A stretch of 64,000 nucleotides of DNA from NCBI RefSeq assembly GCF_001278845.1, contig NZ_CP012590.1, forward strand, positions 310,001 to 374,000, read 5' to 3'. The position numbers and the translations under genes were made by a program. Source of the DNA: Actinomyces sp. oral taxon 414. GTDB lineage: Bacteria > Actinomycetota > Actinomycetes > Actinomycetales > Actinomycetaceae. Positions 48,593 through 58,244 of this stretch are shown piece after piece; within the stretch, counting starts at the first letter, position 1; each line of letters starts with the position of its first letter. Under the pieces are notes generated by a model. It worked only from the letters and a program-made list of their open reading frames with translations. It had not been told where the DNA came from and ran no database searches.

Positions 48593-49398
48593 CGCTCCCC
48601 CCGCTGCGCGCGTCCGGAGGCCGACCCGGCCGGCCCTGGCGCTCCGGCGGCCCCGACCGGTTCGGCGGGGCCGGTCTCGACCAGGCCCGAGCCCGCGCTC
48701 AGACGCCCGTCGCGCACAATGACCTCGCGGTCGGCGTAGGCGGCGGTGCGCGGGTCGTGGGTGATAATGACCAGGGCGGCGCCGGCGGCCCGGGAGGCGC
48801 TGGTGAGGACCCGCATGGTCTGCTCGGCGGCCAGGGAGTCCAGGGCGCCGGTGGGCTCGTCGGCGAAGAGGATCCGCGGACCGCCCACCAGGGCGCGGGC
48901 GACGGCGACCCGCTGGGCCTGCCCGCCTGACAGCTGGGCGGGCAGCTTGTCCTCGTGCCCGTCCAGGCCGAGCTCGGCGAGCCGGTCGCGGGCGCGGGCC
49001 AGGGCCCGGCGGCGCGGGGCCCCGGCCAGCAGCAGGGGGATGGTGACATTGTCCAGGGCGGACAGGTCCGGCAGGAGCTGGCCGAACTGGAAGACGAAGC
49101 CGAACTCGGCCAGGCGCAGGCGGGAGCGCTCGGCCTCGTCGAGGTGGGCGATGTCGCGCCCGGCGTAGTGCACGCTCCCGGCGTCGGGCACCAGGACCCC
49201 GGCCAGGACGTGCAGGAGGGTGGACTTGCCCGACCCGGACGGACCGGTGACGGCCAGGACCTGCCCGGCCACGATGTCCAGGTCCACGCCGCGCAAGGCG
49301 CGGGTGGTGCCGAAGGCCAGGGCGAGGCCGCGCGCCCGCATAATGACCCCGGACCCGGTTTCCTCGGCCGGGCGGGTCGCGGTGGTTGTGGCGCTCAT
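48589..49398 (-). CDS. ABC ATPase of the PadR operon (LolD/MacB type)
   Basis: A 269-residue ATPase: GLALAFGTTRALRGVDLDIV, Walker [11 protein letters not shown]-loop FGFVFQFGQLLPDL, signature [16 protein letters not shown], Walker [15 protein letters not shown] and H-loop ITHDPRTAAYAD. It overlaps both padR and the permease by four bases. Pro/Gly-rich C-terminal tail (VGAAGAPGPAGSASGRAQ). Confidence 0.93.
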   Translation of the reverse strand: MSATTTATRPAEETGSGVIMRARGLALAFGTTRALRGVDLDIVAGQVLAVTGPSGSGKSTLLHVLAGVLVPDAGSVHYAGRDIAHLDEAERSRLRLAEFGFVFQFGQLLPDLSALDNVTIPLLLAGAPRRRALARARDRLAELGLDGHEDKLPAQLSGGQAQRVAVARALVGGPRILFADEPTGALDSLAAEQTMRVLTSASRAAGAALVIITHDPRTAAYADREVIVRDGRLSAGSGLVETGPAEPVGAAGAPGPAGSASGRAQRGER

Positions 49399-49919
49399 GG
49401 GCGCACCTCCTCGCGCAGCTCGGTCAGCCGGGCCGCCGTCAGGTCGATCCAGCGCAGGTCCGCCTCGAGGTGGAACAGGGCGTGGTCGGCGATGAGCACG
49501 TCGTGCAGGTCCGCCCCGTCCTTGAGACGGGTGATCTCGCGCATGCGGGCGGTGTGGGCCGCGCGCTGGAGGTCCAGCAGGCGCCCGGCGTCATCGCCCA
49601 GGAGCAGGGCGATAATGGTCTTGGCGAACAGGTCGGCCCGGATGGAGTCGGAGGGCACCTGCGGGCTGCGGATCCACTCCTCGACGGCGTCGCGCCCGGC
49701 CGCGGTGATCTCGTAACGCTTGCGGTCGGGCCCGGCCCCGGCCTCGGCTCCGAGCTGGACGATGAGGCCGTCGCGCAGGAGCCGGGCGAGGGTGGAGTAG
49801 ACCTGGCCGAAGGCGAGCGGCTTGGTACGGGCGAACCAGTGGTCCCAGTTCGTTTTGAGGTCGTAGCCGTATCCGGGGCCCGCGCCGAGCAGGCCCAGGA
49901 GGGTGAGTCGGGTGTCCAT
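49395..49919 (-). CDS. PadR-family transcriptional regulator
   Basis: A 174-residue PadR/Vir-type repressor. The winged helix has MDTRLTLLGLLGAGPGYGYD, AFGQVYSTLARLLRDGLIVQ and the wing RKRYEITAAGRDAVEEW; a long C-terminal helical part serves for dimerisation. It heads the operon with the ABC genes and is divergent from the dedA-like gene. A palindrome ten bases upstream (49929-49945) is a probable autoregulatory operator. Confidence 0.92.
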   Translation of the reverse strand: MDTRLTLLGLLGAGPGYGYDLKTNWDHWFARTKPLAFGQVYSTLARLLRDGLIVQLGAEAGAGPDRKRYEITAAGRDAVEEWIRSPQVPSDSIRADLFAKTIIALLLGDDAGRLLDLQRAAHTARMREITRLKDGADLHDVLIADHALFHLEADLRWIDLTAARLTELREEVRP

Positions 49920-49928
49920 GGCGGCCAC

Positions 49929-49945
49929 TATACACGCGGTGTATA
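49929..49945. promoter_or_regulatory. PadR operator / promoter palindrome
   Basis: TATACAC-GCG-GTGTATA is a 17-bp inverted repeat with perfect 7-bp arms, ten bases before the padR start. The next bases (CGCAGTGTGCAC) hold a weaker second half-site. TATACA-type words can also serve as -10 boxes, so binding would block transcription. Confidence 0.7.
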
Positions 49946-50090
49946 CGCGCAGTGTGCACGCCCGGAGCGCCGCCCCCCCCGCCCCGTCCGCCCTCTGACG
50001 CGCCGCTGCGCCCGACCACAGCCCCGCCACAGCGCGGGCCGCGAGGGTGGCGGCGAATCGGGGCTGCCGGGCCCCGGGAAGGAGCACCGC

Positions 50091-50669
50091 ATGGACCTCA
50101 TCAACTGGATCGGCGGCCTCATCGCCGTCGTCTCCGATCCAAGGGCGCTGCTCGACGCCCTCGGACCGTGGCTGCTGGTCGGCGTCGCCCTCATCGTCTT
50201 CGTCGAATCGGGCGTGCTCTTCCCCTTCCTGCCCGGCGACTCCCTCCTCGTGGCCGCCGCCGTCGTGCACGGCGCGCTCGGCGCGCAGCTGTGGCGGATC
50301 GTCGCCGTCTGCCTGCTGGCGGCCGTGGCCGGGGACCAGGCCGGCTACTGGCTCGGAGCCCGCTATGGGCGGCGGCTGTTCCGCGACGACGCCCGCATCC
50401 TGCGCACCGACCGCCTGGAGGAGGCGGAGGCCTTCTTCGACCGCCACGGGCGGGTGGCGCTCGTCCTGGGGCGCTTCGTGCCGATCGTGCGCACCTATGT
50501 GCCCTTCGCCGCCGGCGCCGCCCGTATGAGCTACCGCCGCTTCGCGATCTGGAACGTGCTCGGGGCCCTGGCCTGGGTGGGGTCCATGACCGGCGTCGGC
50601 CTCCTCCTGGCGGGGGTGCCCAGCGTCGCCGACTCCATCGAGGGCGTCGTGCTTGCCGTCGTCCGCTGA
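50091..50669 (+). CDS. DedA-family membrane protein
   Basis: A 192-residue membrane protein of the DedA/SNARE-associated family. WLLVGVALIVFVESGVLFPF and LPGDSLLVAAAVV carry the conserved ESG...P.PGD pattern. AAVAGDQAGYWLGARYGRRL and VALVLGRFVPIVRTYVPFAA, with the conserved Arg and GR.(I/V)P motifs, follow. DedA proteins are linked to undecaprenyl-phosphate or other lipid flipping and proton-dependent membrane stability. ATG at 50091 is preceded by GGAAGGAGC. It is divergent from the padR operon; co-regulation is possible. Confidence 0.93.
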   Translation: MDLINWIGGLIAVVSDPRALLDALGPWLLVGVALIVFVESGVLFPFLPGDSLLVAAAVVHGALGAQLWRIVAVCLLAAVAGDQAGYWLGARYGRRLFRDDARILRTDRLEEAEAFFDRHGRVALVLGRFVPIVRTYVPFAAGAARMSYRRFAIWNVLGALAWVGSMTGVGLLLAGVPSVADSIEGVVLAVVR

Positions 50670-50835
50670 ATCGCCGAAACCGGCGGAAACGACACGCGAA
50701 ACCGGCGGAAAACGCACATCGGGCCCCGTCGGCGGCCGGCACCTCGGCGGTCCCGGCCGAGGCTGCGGCCCGGGCCCCCGGCGGCGGGCGAGGGGCCGGC
50801 GTCGGGGCGTGCTGGCGCGTCGGGGCGCGGCGCGA

Positions 50836-51495
50836 TCAGATGACGCCGTCGGCCCGATTGCCGGGGACGGCGAAGGAGCCTATGTGCTCGGCGATGGTGG
50901 CCTCGCACTGGCGGCGCGAGACCGCCCGGCAGCCCTGCGCCATCCAGGCCCGGATGCGGCCCGGCTCCTCACGGGCCAGGCGCAGGCCGCGACGCAGCAG
51001 CACCGCCGGCGGCTTGCGGCGCTCGACCAGGTCCCGGCGCAGCCGGAACCACCAGGTCGCAATGCGTGGACGGCGCAGCACCAGGGCGGCGGCCAGCACG
51101 CCCTCGGCGCGACAGCGGTCAATGAGCTCGGCCGCGAAGACCCCCTCCGCCACGAAGGCGTGCGCCCGGCCGATGTCCAGCCCCGCCCGCCCCACGGCCG
51201 CATTGTCGGGGATCGAGTACACCGGCACCTCCGTCCGGCCGACGGCGCATAAATCCAGGATCGCCCTCATGGCCCGCTCGGCGTCCCAGCTGTCCGGGTG
51301 GTCCCAGTCGATGCGGCTCATCGCCTCCCGCCGGCCCGCCCCGCCGGTGGTCCCGCCGCCCACCAGCGGCATGCCGGCCTCGTCGCCGTTGCGGTAGAAG
51401 TTGTCGAGTTTGAGTCGCTTGGCGCCGACGCGGCGCAGTAGGGAGGTCTTGCCCGAGCCCGAGGGCCCGGCCAGCAGGATGACGCGGGCATTCAT
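50836..51495 (-). CDS. P-loop kinase, uridine-kinase-like
   Basis: A 219-residue ATP-binding protein. Walker A GPSGSGKTSLLRR at residues 10-17 and onward, KLDNFYRNGDEAGMP resembling the uridine kinase D-D-F-Y segment, IDWDHPDSWDAERAM, and HAFVAEGVFAAELIDRC as a further core strand. The C-terminal half (RRPRIATWWFRLRRDLVERR, KPPAVLLRRGLRLAREEP) is Arg-rich. It is close to the 'uridine kinase-like / ATP-binding' proteins common in actinobacteria; the substrate is not certain. Transcribed alone. Confidence 0.8.
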   Translation of the reverse strand: MNARVILLAGPSGSGKTSLLRRVGAKRLKLDNFYRNGDEAGMPLVGGGTTGGAGRREAMSRIDWDHPDSWDAERAMRAILDLCAVGRTEVPVYSIPDNAAVGRAGLDIGRAHAFVAEGVFAAELIDRCRAEGVLAAALVLRRPRIATWWFRLRRDLVERRKPPAVLLRRGLRLAREEPGRIRAWMAQGCRAVSRRQCEATIAEHIGSFAVPGNRADGVI

Positions 51496-51571
51496 GATGC
51501 CCTAGCCTACGGCCCCGGCCGGGCCGGCGGGGCGCCCATCGGTCCCAGCCCCGCCCCGGCCCGATCCGCCG

Positions 51572-53020
51572 TCAGGCCCGGGCGACCAGGGCCCGCAGGC
51601 GGGCGCGCGCCCCCTGCTCGCGCAGGGCCGCCAGCTCCTGGGCGTAGACGGTGCGGAAGCGCTCGTCGCCCGCCAGGTCCCCGAAGATCTCCGCGTTGCC
51701 GATGAAACCGGTCTCCTCGCCGTCCTCCTGGGCGAGGGCGAAGGGGCGCAGGTCGTCAACCACGGGGATCGCCCCGCCCCTCTCGTCCGTGCCCAGCACC
51801 CCCAGCGACCAGGCGGCGCACATGGCCGTCCCCAGGCGGATGGGGCCGCCGGCCTCCAGGTTGGCGCGCACGGTCGGCAGGACGAACTTGGGCATGCCCG
51901 AGGGGGCGAAGAAGGCCAGGCGCGCCAGGGTGTCGGCGATGGCGGCGTTGGTGAAGCGCTCGAAGAGGGTGTCGACGTACTCGTCCAGGTCGATGCCGGG
52001 CACGGCCGCCAGCCGCGGGCGGGCCTCGCGGGCCAGGAAGGCGCGGGTCCACGCGGCGATCTCGGGGTCGGCCGCCGCCTCGTGGGCGTACTCCAGGCCC
52101 AGCAGGCGCCCCCAGTGGGCCAGGGCCTGGTGGGAGGCGTTGAGCAGCCGCAGCTTCATGAGCTCGTAGGGGACGACGTCGTCGACCATCTGCACCCCGA
52201 CCTGCTCGAAGGCCGGGCGGCCGGCGGGGAAGTCGTCCTCCAGCACCCACTGGACGAAGGGCTCGGCCACCACCGGCCAGGCGTCCCTCACGCCCAGCTC
52301 GGCGGCGACCTCCTCGATGTCGGCCGGGGTGGTCACCGGGGTGATGCGGTCGACCATGCAGTTGGGGAAGGAGACGTTGGCGTCGATCCACTCGGCCAGG
52401 GCGGGGTCGGACATGCGGGCCTGACTCACCACGGCGGTGCGGGCGACCCGCCCGTTGCCCGGCAGGTTGTCGCAGCTCATGACGGTGAAGGGGGCGGTGC
52501 CGGCCTCGCGGCGCCGGCGCAGGGCCTCGACGATGTAGCCGAAGGCGGTGGTGGGCTCGCGGGGGTCGGCGGCGTCGCGGCGGGCGCCGTCGGAGTCGGT
52601 GCGGAAGGCGCCGGTGGCGTCGTCGATGTTGTAGCCGCCCTCGGTCACGGTCAGCGACACGATGCGGGTGGCCGGGGCGGTCATGACCTCCAGGACGCCC
52701 TCGCGGTCGGCGGGGGCGAAGCGGTAGTCGTGGATGGAGCCGATGATCGCCGGCTCGTGGCGGCCGTCGCGGTGCTTGAGGGTCAGGGAGTAGAGGTGGT
52801 CCTGGGAGGTCAGGGCGTCGCGCATGCGCGCGTCGCCGGGCAGCAGGCCGACGCCGCAGATGCCCCAGTCCAGGGCCCCGCCGGCGCGCATGAGGCGGTC
52901 GACGTACATGGCCTGGTGGGCGCGGTGGAAACCGCCCACCCCCATGTGGACAATGCCGGTGGTGATGGCGGAGCGGTCGTAGACGGGGGCGAGGGGGGAG
53001 TCGGCCAGTGAGGCGGTCAT
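51572..53020 (-). CDS. Mannitol dehydrogenase family protein (long-chain polyol dehydrogenase)
   Basis: A 482-residue NAD-dependent polyol dehydrogenase. N-terminal Rossmann domain: ITTGIVHMGVGGFHRAHQAM and WGICGVGLLPGD. TVMSCDNLPGNGRVARTAV is the conserved substrate-domain motif, FPNCMVDRITPVTTP the family signature, and KLRLLNASHQALAHWGRLLG contains the catalytic Lys and Asn-x-x-His. It probably oxidises D-mannitol to fructose, or a similar pair such as fructuronate/mannonate. The start at 53020 has CAGGAGTCC upstream. It lies just after lutC on the same strand but 134 bases away, so it may be separately transcribed. Confidence 0.88.
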   Translation of the reverse strand: MTASLADSPLAPVYDRSAITTGIVHMGVGGFHRAHQAMYVDRLMRAGGALDWGICGVGLLPGDARMRDALTSQDHLYSLTLKHRDGRHEPAIIGSIHDYRFAPADREGVLEVMTAPATRIVSLTVTEGGYNIDDATGAFRTDSDGARRDAADPREPTTAFGYIVEALRRRREAGTAPFTVMSCDNLPGNGRVARTAVVSQARMSDPALAEWIDANVSFPNCMVDRITPVTTPADIEEVAAELGVRDAWPVVAEPFVQWVLEDDFPAGRPAFEQVGVQMVDDVVPYELMKLRLLNASHQALAHWGRLLGLEYAHEAAADPEIAAWTRAFLAREARPRLAAVPGIDLDEYVDTLFERFTNAAIADTLARLAFFAPSGMPKFVLPTVRANLEAGGPIRLGTAMCAAWSLGVLGTDERGGAIPVVDDLRPFALAQEDGEETGFIGNAEIFGDLAGDERFRTVYAQELAALREQGARARLRALVARA

Positions 53021-53154
53021 GAGGGACTCCTGTCCGTGATGGGCGGCACGGCGGTGCGCCGCCGAGGGTCGTCCCTCTATGATGCCCGTCTCCCCGGCGG
53101 GATCGGTGGGACCAGCGGGCGGGGCTCCGGGCCGCCCCCGGGATCGGGCCGGCC

Positions 53155-53808
53155 TCAGTGGGCGATGACGACCTTGAGGTGGCGCGGGCCGTGCACGCCG
53201 TTGACGCGCACCAGCTCGATGTCGCTGGTGGCCGAGCCGCCCGCGATCCACGTCGTCGGGCGGGTCGGGTGCTCGCCCAGGACGTCCACGGCCTGGGGGA
53301 CGGTGGGCATGATCGTCTCGCGCTCCAGGACGACGACGTGGGTGTCGGGCACCAGCGTAATCGCCCGGCGCCCCTGGTCGGGCTCGCCGTCGAGAATGAT
53401 CGTGCCCGACAGGGACACCGCCACGCGTGCGCAGGTGACCACGGCGTCGATCTCGTCCAGTTCCAGGGTGGGGATTGGCGCTTCGCGGGAGTCCTCGTGC
53501 ACCGCGCGCCCGCGGCGGGCGGCGGCCCGCTTGTAGGCCCCGGGCAGCCCGCGGGGCACGACGACGGTCCGGGCCGGGCCCAGCAGCTCGTCGACGGCGT
53601 CGAGGATCTGTTCGTCGCGCGGCGCCAGGACGACGTCGGCCGAGTAGTCCTCCAGCTTCTCCACCATGTCGGCCACGACCGGCTGCGAGCCCGGGGGGTG
53701 GGCGCCGACGCGGATGTAGTCGCGCGGGATGGCGCGCACGGGCCGCCCCTGCTGGGAGCGGGAGATGGCGTCGCGGGCGCGGGCGAGAATGGCGGTCTTG
53801 GCGTCCAT
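53155..53808 (-). CDS. lutC: Lactate utilisation protein C (LUD domain)
   Basis: A 217-residue LUD-domain protein of the LutABC complex that oxidises L-lactate to pyruvate. The domain has LGPARTVVVPRGLPGAYKRA, DAVVTCARVAVSLSGTIILD, RRAITLVPDTHVVVLERETI and TWIAGGSATSDIELVRVNGVH (the conserved GPSRTADIE-like region, here GGSATSDIE). The start overlaps the lutB stop by one base. No iron-sulfur cysteines, as expected for LutC. Confidence 0.93.
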   Translation of the reverse strand: MDAKTAILARARDAISRSQQGRPVRAIPRDYIRVGAHPPGSQPVVADMVEKLEDYSADVVLAPRDEQILDAVDELLGPARTVVVPRGLPGAYKRAAARRGRAVHEDSREAPIPTLELDEIDAVVTCARVAVSLSGTIILDGEPDQGRRAITLVPDTHVVVLERETIMPTVPQAVDVLGEHPTRPTTWIAGGSATSDIELVRVNGVHGPRHLKVVIAH

Positions 53809-55385
53809 CACTTCTCCTCCCGGCTCTCCAGCGCCCGGCGGGCCGCCTCCACCGTGGCGGCCGGGGTGACGCCGTCGGGATGGGTGCGGCGCCACCAGTG
53901 CCGCAGGGACTCCTCGGGGGCCACCGGCAGGTCGCGGGTGCGGGTCCACAGGGAGGCCGGGAAGGGCAGGGCGCCGATGCGCCCGTCGCGCCCCATGACC
54001 CGGGTCGCCCTGACCCCCTGCGTGGCGGCCGTCCACAGCGCCGGGTTGGACATGACCGGCGTGGCCGCGTTCATGGCCACGTCCCACATGTCCGGCACCA
54101 GGCGCCGCTTGACGTCCACGGAGCGGGCGCGCAGGTGGATGAGGATGGTGGGGATGTCGATCTTGACCGGGCAGACCTCGGCGCAGGCCCCGCACAGGGA
54201 GGAGGCGAAGGGCAGGGTGTGGACGGGGTCGTCGTCGGCCAGCCCCTGGGTCAGCTGCGGGGTGAGGATCGAGCCGATGGGGCCGGGGTAGACCGAGCCG
54301 TAGGCGTGCCCGCCGGTGTGCTGGTAGACCGGGCAGATATTCATGCACGACCCGCAGCGGATGCAGGCCAGGGCCTGGCGCCCGATGGGGTCGGCCAGGG
54401 TCTTGGTGCGCCCGTTGTCCATGAGAATGAGGTGGAACTCCCGGGGGCCGTCGCCCGGGGTCACCCCCGTCCACATGGAGGTGTAGGGGTTCATGCGCTC
54501 GCCGGTGGCGCTGCGCGGCAGGAGCTGGGAGAAGATCTCAATGTCCTGGTAGCGGGGGACGAGCTTCTCAATGCCCATGAGGGTGATGAGGGTGTCGGGC
54601 AGGGTCAGGCACATGCGCCCGTTGCCCTCGGACTCGAAGACGGACACGGTGCCGGTCTCGGCCACGCCCATGTTCGTGCCCGAGACGGCCACGGAGGCGT
54701 GCAGGAACTTCTTGCGCAGGTGGGCGCGGGCCGCCGCGGTCAGTTCGCGGGGGTCGTCGGACAGGTCCGGCGGGGCGTCGCCCATGCGGTCCAGGAAGAT
54801 GCCGCGCACCTCCGAGCGGTTGCGGTGGATGGCCGGCACCACGATGTGGGAGGGCATGTCGTCGGCGAGCTGGACGATCATCTCGGCCAGGTCGGTCTCG
54901 TGGGCGGTAATGCCCTCGGCCTTGAGGTGCTCGTTGAGGTTGGTCTCCTGGGTGGCCATGGACTTGATCTTGACGACGTCGTCCACGCCCTTGGACCTAA
55001 TGATCGAGGTCACGATCCGGTTGGCCTCGGCGGCGTCGCGGGCCCAGTGGACGACGCCGCCGCGGGCGGTCACATTGGCCTCGAACTGCTCCAGCAGCTC
55101 GGGCAGGCGCGAGGCCACCTCGAATTTGACCGCCTCGGCGGCGCTGCGCAGGTCCTCCCAGTCGGGCATCTCCTCCACGCGCTGGGCGCGCTTGGCGCGG
55201 ATGGTGCGCGTGGCGTGGCCGAGATTGCGCCGCATCTGGGTGTTGGACAGGGTCTTGCGGGCGCCCTCGGGGAAGGTGTGTCCCCAGCGCAGGGGGTCGT
55301 CCGGGGTGTCGACATTGGTGCGCCAGCCGCCGGTGCTGGGGGCCGGCGCGGCGGGGGAGGGCGTGCCGAGGAATACGCGCGTCAT
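53808..55385 (-). CDS. lutB: Lactate utilisation iron-sulfur protein B
   Basis: A 525-residue protein with an N-terminal LUD domain (NRIVTSIIRSKGVDDVVKIK, MATQETNLNEHLKAEGI, VAVSGTNMGVAETGTVSVFE) and two [4Fe-4S] clusters (CIRCGSCMNICPVYQ and SLCGACAEVCPVKIDIP), followed by a DUF3390-like tail (HWWRRTHPDGVTP). Length and order fit LutB. It overlaps lutA and lutC by single bases, so the three are co-translated. Confidence 0.95.
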   Translation of the reverse strand: MTRVFLGTPSPAAPAPSTGGWRTNVDTPDDPLRWGHTFPEGARKTLSNTQMRRNLGHATRTIRAKRAQRVEEMPDWEDLRSAAEAVKFEVASRLPELLEQFEANVTARGGVVHWARDAAEANRIVTSIIRSKGVDDVVKIKSMATQETNLNEHLKAEGITAHETDLAEMIVQLADDMPSHIVVPAIHRNRSEVRGIFLDRMGDAPPDLSDDPRELTAAARAHLRKKFLHASVAVSGTNMGVAETGTVSVFESEGNGRMCLTLPDTLITLMGIEKLVPRYQDIEIFSQLLPRSATGERMNPYTSMWTGVTPGDGPREFHLILMDNGRTKTLADPIGRQALACIRCGSCMNICPVYQHTGGHAYGSVYPGPIGSILTPQLTQGLADDDPVHTLPFASSLCGACAEVCPVKIDIPTILIHLRARSVDVKRRLVPDMWDVAMNAATPVMSNPALWTAATQGVRATRVMGRDGRIGALPFPASLWTRTRDLPVAPEESLRHWWRRTHPDGVTPAATVEAARRALESREEK

Positions 55386-56185
55386 TAGAGTCTCACCGAT
55401 TCCCTGCTGGGCTGGAAGGAGACGTGCCCCTCGAAGGGGGCGTCCTTGGTGGATGCGAGGATCTCGGCGAGGTGCATAATGCGCACGCCGGAGTTGACCC
55501 GGGACAGGGCGCCGCCGATGTTCATCAGGCACGAGTAGTCCCCGGTGCACAGGACCTCCGCGCCGGTGGACATGACGTTGGCGGCCTTGTCGGCCACCAT
55601 GGCGGTGGAGGTGTCGGAGTTCTTGATGGAGAAGGTGCCCCCGAAGCCGCAGCACACCAGCGCGTCGGGCAGGTCGATCAGGGTCAGCCCCGCCACGGCG
55701 CGCAGCAGGCGGTAGGGCCGGTCCCCCAGGTGGGCCACGCGCATGGAGTGGCAGGTGGGGTGGTAGGTGACCGTGTGCGGGAAGTAGGCGCCGACGTCGG
55801 TCAGGCCCAGGACGTCGATGAGGAGCTCGGAGATGTCGTAGGTGTGGCGGCTGAGCGCCTCCACGCGCCCGGCCAGGGCGGTGTCGCCCACGTGCTCGGC
55901 CACCAGCCTCTGCTCGTGGCGGGCGGCCCCGGTGCACGACCCCGAGGGGACGACAATGGCGTCCCACTCGCCGTCGAGCACCGGCTCGAAGGTCCGCACG
56001 TGATTGCGGACGATGGCCGCCGCCTGCGTGAAGTAGCCGGTGTTGGCGTGCATCTGGCCGCAGCAGGTCTGGCCCTCGGGGAGGACGACCTCGTGGCCCA
56101 ATCGCTCCAGGATCGTCACGGTGGCCTGGGCCGCCTGGGGGAACATGGTGTCTGCGAGACACGTGGCGAACAGGGCGATGCGCAC
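55385..56185 (-). CDS. lutA: Lactate utilisation protein A
   Basis: A 266-residue protein with two CCG (cysteine-rich) domains: VRIALFATCLADTMFPQAAQ ... GQTCCGQMHANTGY, then TVTYHPTCHSMRVAHLGDRP ... ALVCCGFGGTFSIKNSDTST. These bind an unusual iron-sulfur cluster in LutA/GlpC-type proteins. The GTG at 56185 is preferred because AAGAAGG precedes it and the protein then begins VRIALFATC, as in the family; upstream frames add non-conserved sequence. It is the first gene of lutABC. The lactate permease gene ends about 200 bases upstream on the same strand. Confidence 0.94.
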   Translation of the reverse strand: MRIALFATCLADTMFPQAAQATVTILERLGHEVVLPEGQTCCGQMHANTGYFTQAAAIVRNHVRTFEPVLDGEWDAIVVPSGSCTGAARHEQRLVAEHVGDTALAGRVEALSRHTYDISELLIDVLGLTDVGAYFPHTVTYHPTCHSMRVAHLGDRPYRLLRAVAGLTLIDLPDALVCCGFGGTFSIKNSDTSTAMVADKAANVMSTGAEVLCTGDYSCLMNIGGALSRVNSGVRIMHLAEILASTKDAPFEGHVSFQPSRESVRL

Positions 56186-56388
56186 CGGTGACCTTCTTCC
56201 TCGAGGCGTCGTCGATTGCACCGACCACGGTATGGCACGCCGTCCCCTCCCGGCCGGCGCCGCCGGGGAACGGCGCCGCGGCGCCGAAGGACGGGGACGG
56301 GTCGGGCGGGCGGGCGGGGCCAATCCGTCATGCCCGCCGCGCGGAATGCGCCCCGCGCCCGCCGCGGGGGCGGGGCGCCGCGGGCGGC

Positions 56389-58093
56389 TCAGGCGGGGAC
56401 CAGGGCACCCAGCCACCCCTGGGAGGCGGCCAGCACGAGCGCGCCCAGCACCAGCAGCAGGCCGATGGAGAACGGCGCCGCCCGCCTGAGGATCTCAGCG
56501 TCGCTCCCCTCCGCGTCCACGGCGGTGGCCGCGATCGCCAGGTTCTGCGGCGAGACGATCTTGCCCAGCCCGCCGCCGATGGTGTTGGCGGCCAGCAGCA
56601 GGCGCGGGTCCAGGTGCGCGCCGGCCGCCGCCGTGGCCTGCAGATTGGCGAACAGGGCGCCTGCGCTCGTGGCCGAGCCCGCCACGGCGGTGCCGATCCA
56701 GCCCAGGACCGGCGACAGGTAAGGCGAAGGCCGCCCCCGTCGTCGCCAGGGCCGCGCCGACCGCGGTGGTCTGGCCCGAGAAGTTCATGACGTAGGCCAG
56801 AGCCATGACGGTGGCGATGGTCAGGATCGACCAGCGCAGGGAGTGGATCGTGCGGGGCAGGACCGCGAACATGGCGCCCACGGAGGCGGGGAAGCGCCCG
56901 CCGGAGGAGACCAGGCCGTAGACGACGGCGACGACGGCCGCCGTCAGGAAGATCCACGTGCCCGGGTTGGACAGCGTCTGAAGGTTGTAGACCGCCGAGG
57001 CGGAGGCCCGCCCCTCGGCGTCGAGCAGGGCGCCGTACACCCCCGGCCACTGGATCTTGATGTCCGTGCCCGACAGCGCCTTCGACAGGTCCAGGCCGAT
57101 CCTCCACAGCTTGGTGACGGCGATAATGACCACGACGAGCACATAGGGCAGCAGGGCCAGGGCGACGCGCCCGCCGTCGGGCCGGTCCGCCGCGGCCACC
57201 TCGGTGCGGTGCTCCGCGGGCGTGGTCGGCGTCCACACCAGCAGGAAGACGAAGCAGGCGGTCAGGCCCAGCAGGGAGGCGACCACGGCGGTCAGCTCGT
57301 AGGACACCCCCGGGGTGAGGAAGTGGCCCAGCGCCGCCGCCGCCCCGGCCACCAGCGCCAGCGGCCACAGCTGACGCACGCCGCGGGCGCCGTCGAGAAT
57401 GAACAGCAGCAGGGCGGGGATGAACAGGCACAGGATCCAGGTCAGGCGCCCCATGTCGGTGGCCACCTCGACGGGCTCGGCGCCGCCCAGGCTCGCGGCG
57501 GTGGTCACGGGGATCGCCATGGCGCCGAAGCCCACGTTGATGGCATTGCCCACAATGGTGGCGATGGCCGCCTTGACCGGCGGCAGCCCCAGGGTCACGA
57601 GCATGGCGCCGGTGATTGCCACCGGCGCGCCGAAGCCCGCCAGCCCCTCCAACAGGCCGCAGAAGCAGAAGGCGACAATGAGGGCCTGGGCGCGCCGGTC
57701 GCCCCTGCCGATGGTGTTGAACACGGCCTTGAGGTCCTGGCTGCGCCCCGAGGTCTCGGTGAGGTTGTACAGCCACACCGCCGCGATAATGATGTAGATA
57801 ATGGGCACGAAGCCCATGGCCAGGCCCTGGGCGCCGCTCAGAACGGCCATCCCCACCGGCATGTCGAAGGCGAGGACGGCGATGAGCGCCGAGGCCGCCA
57901 GCGAGATGAGCGCGCACCAGTGGGTCTTGACCCTGAGGACCCCCATGAGGACGAAGAAGGCGATCAGGGGCAGCAGGCCGACGGCGGCCGTGAGGAAGAC
58001 GCTGCCGCCCACCGCCGTCGTCGACGGCGTGAAGGAGGCGTCGGGCGGGGCCAGGAGCGGGGAAAGGGCGGAGGGATGCGCAGGAGGTGTCAT
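56389..58093 (-). pseudogene. lldP: L-lactate permease with a single-base frameshift
   Basis: The membrane transporter that imports lactate for the LutABC and LldD systems. Reading from the ATG at 58093 gives about 11 helices, including GLAMGFVPIIYIIIAAVWLY, GFGAPVAITGAMLVTLGLPP and FLTPGVSYELTAVVASLLGL. Near 56721 one extra base (GGTAAGG where GGTAGG is expected) breaks the frame after GAALATTGAAFAL. The continuation (SPVLGWIGTAVAGSATSAGA ... SIGLLLVLGALVLAASQGWL) is intact in another frame to 56389. Without that base a normal protein of about 567 residues results. It could be a sequencing error or a recent inactivation. GGAGACC precedes the start. Confidence 0.9.
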
Positions 58094-58244
58094 ACAGGTC
58101 TCCAAGATCGGGATGAGGCCGCCATGGCCTATGTGTCCAGGGCGAATCATTGCACCTTCCGCCCGGCGCGTCTCGGGCGCCGGGCCCGTCCCGCCCCCGC
58201 CCCCGGGCCCGGGCGTCCCGGGCGACGCCGGCGGGGCGGGCGAC

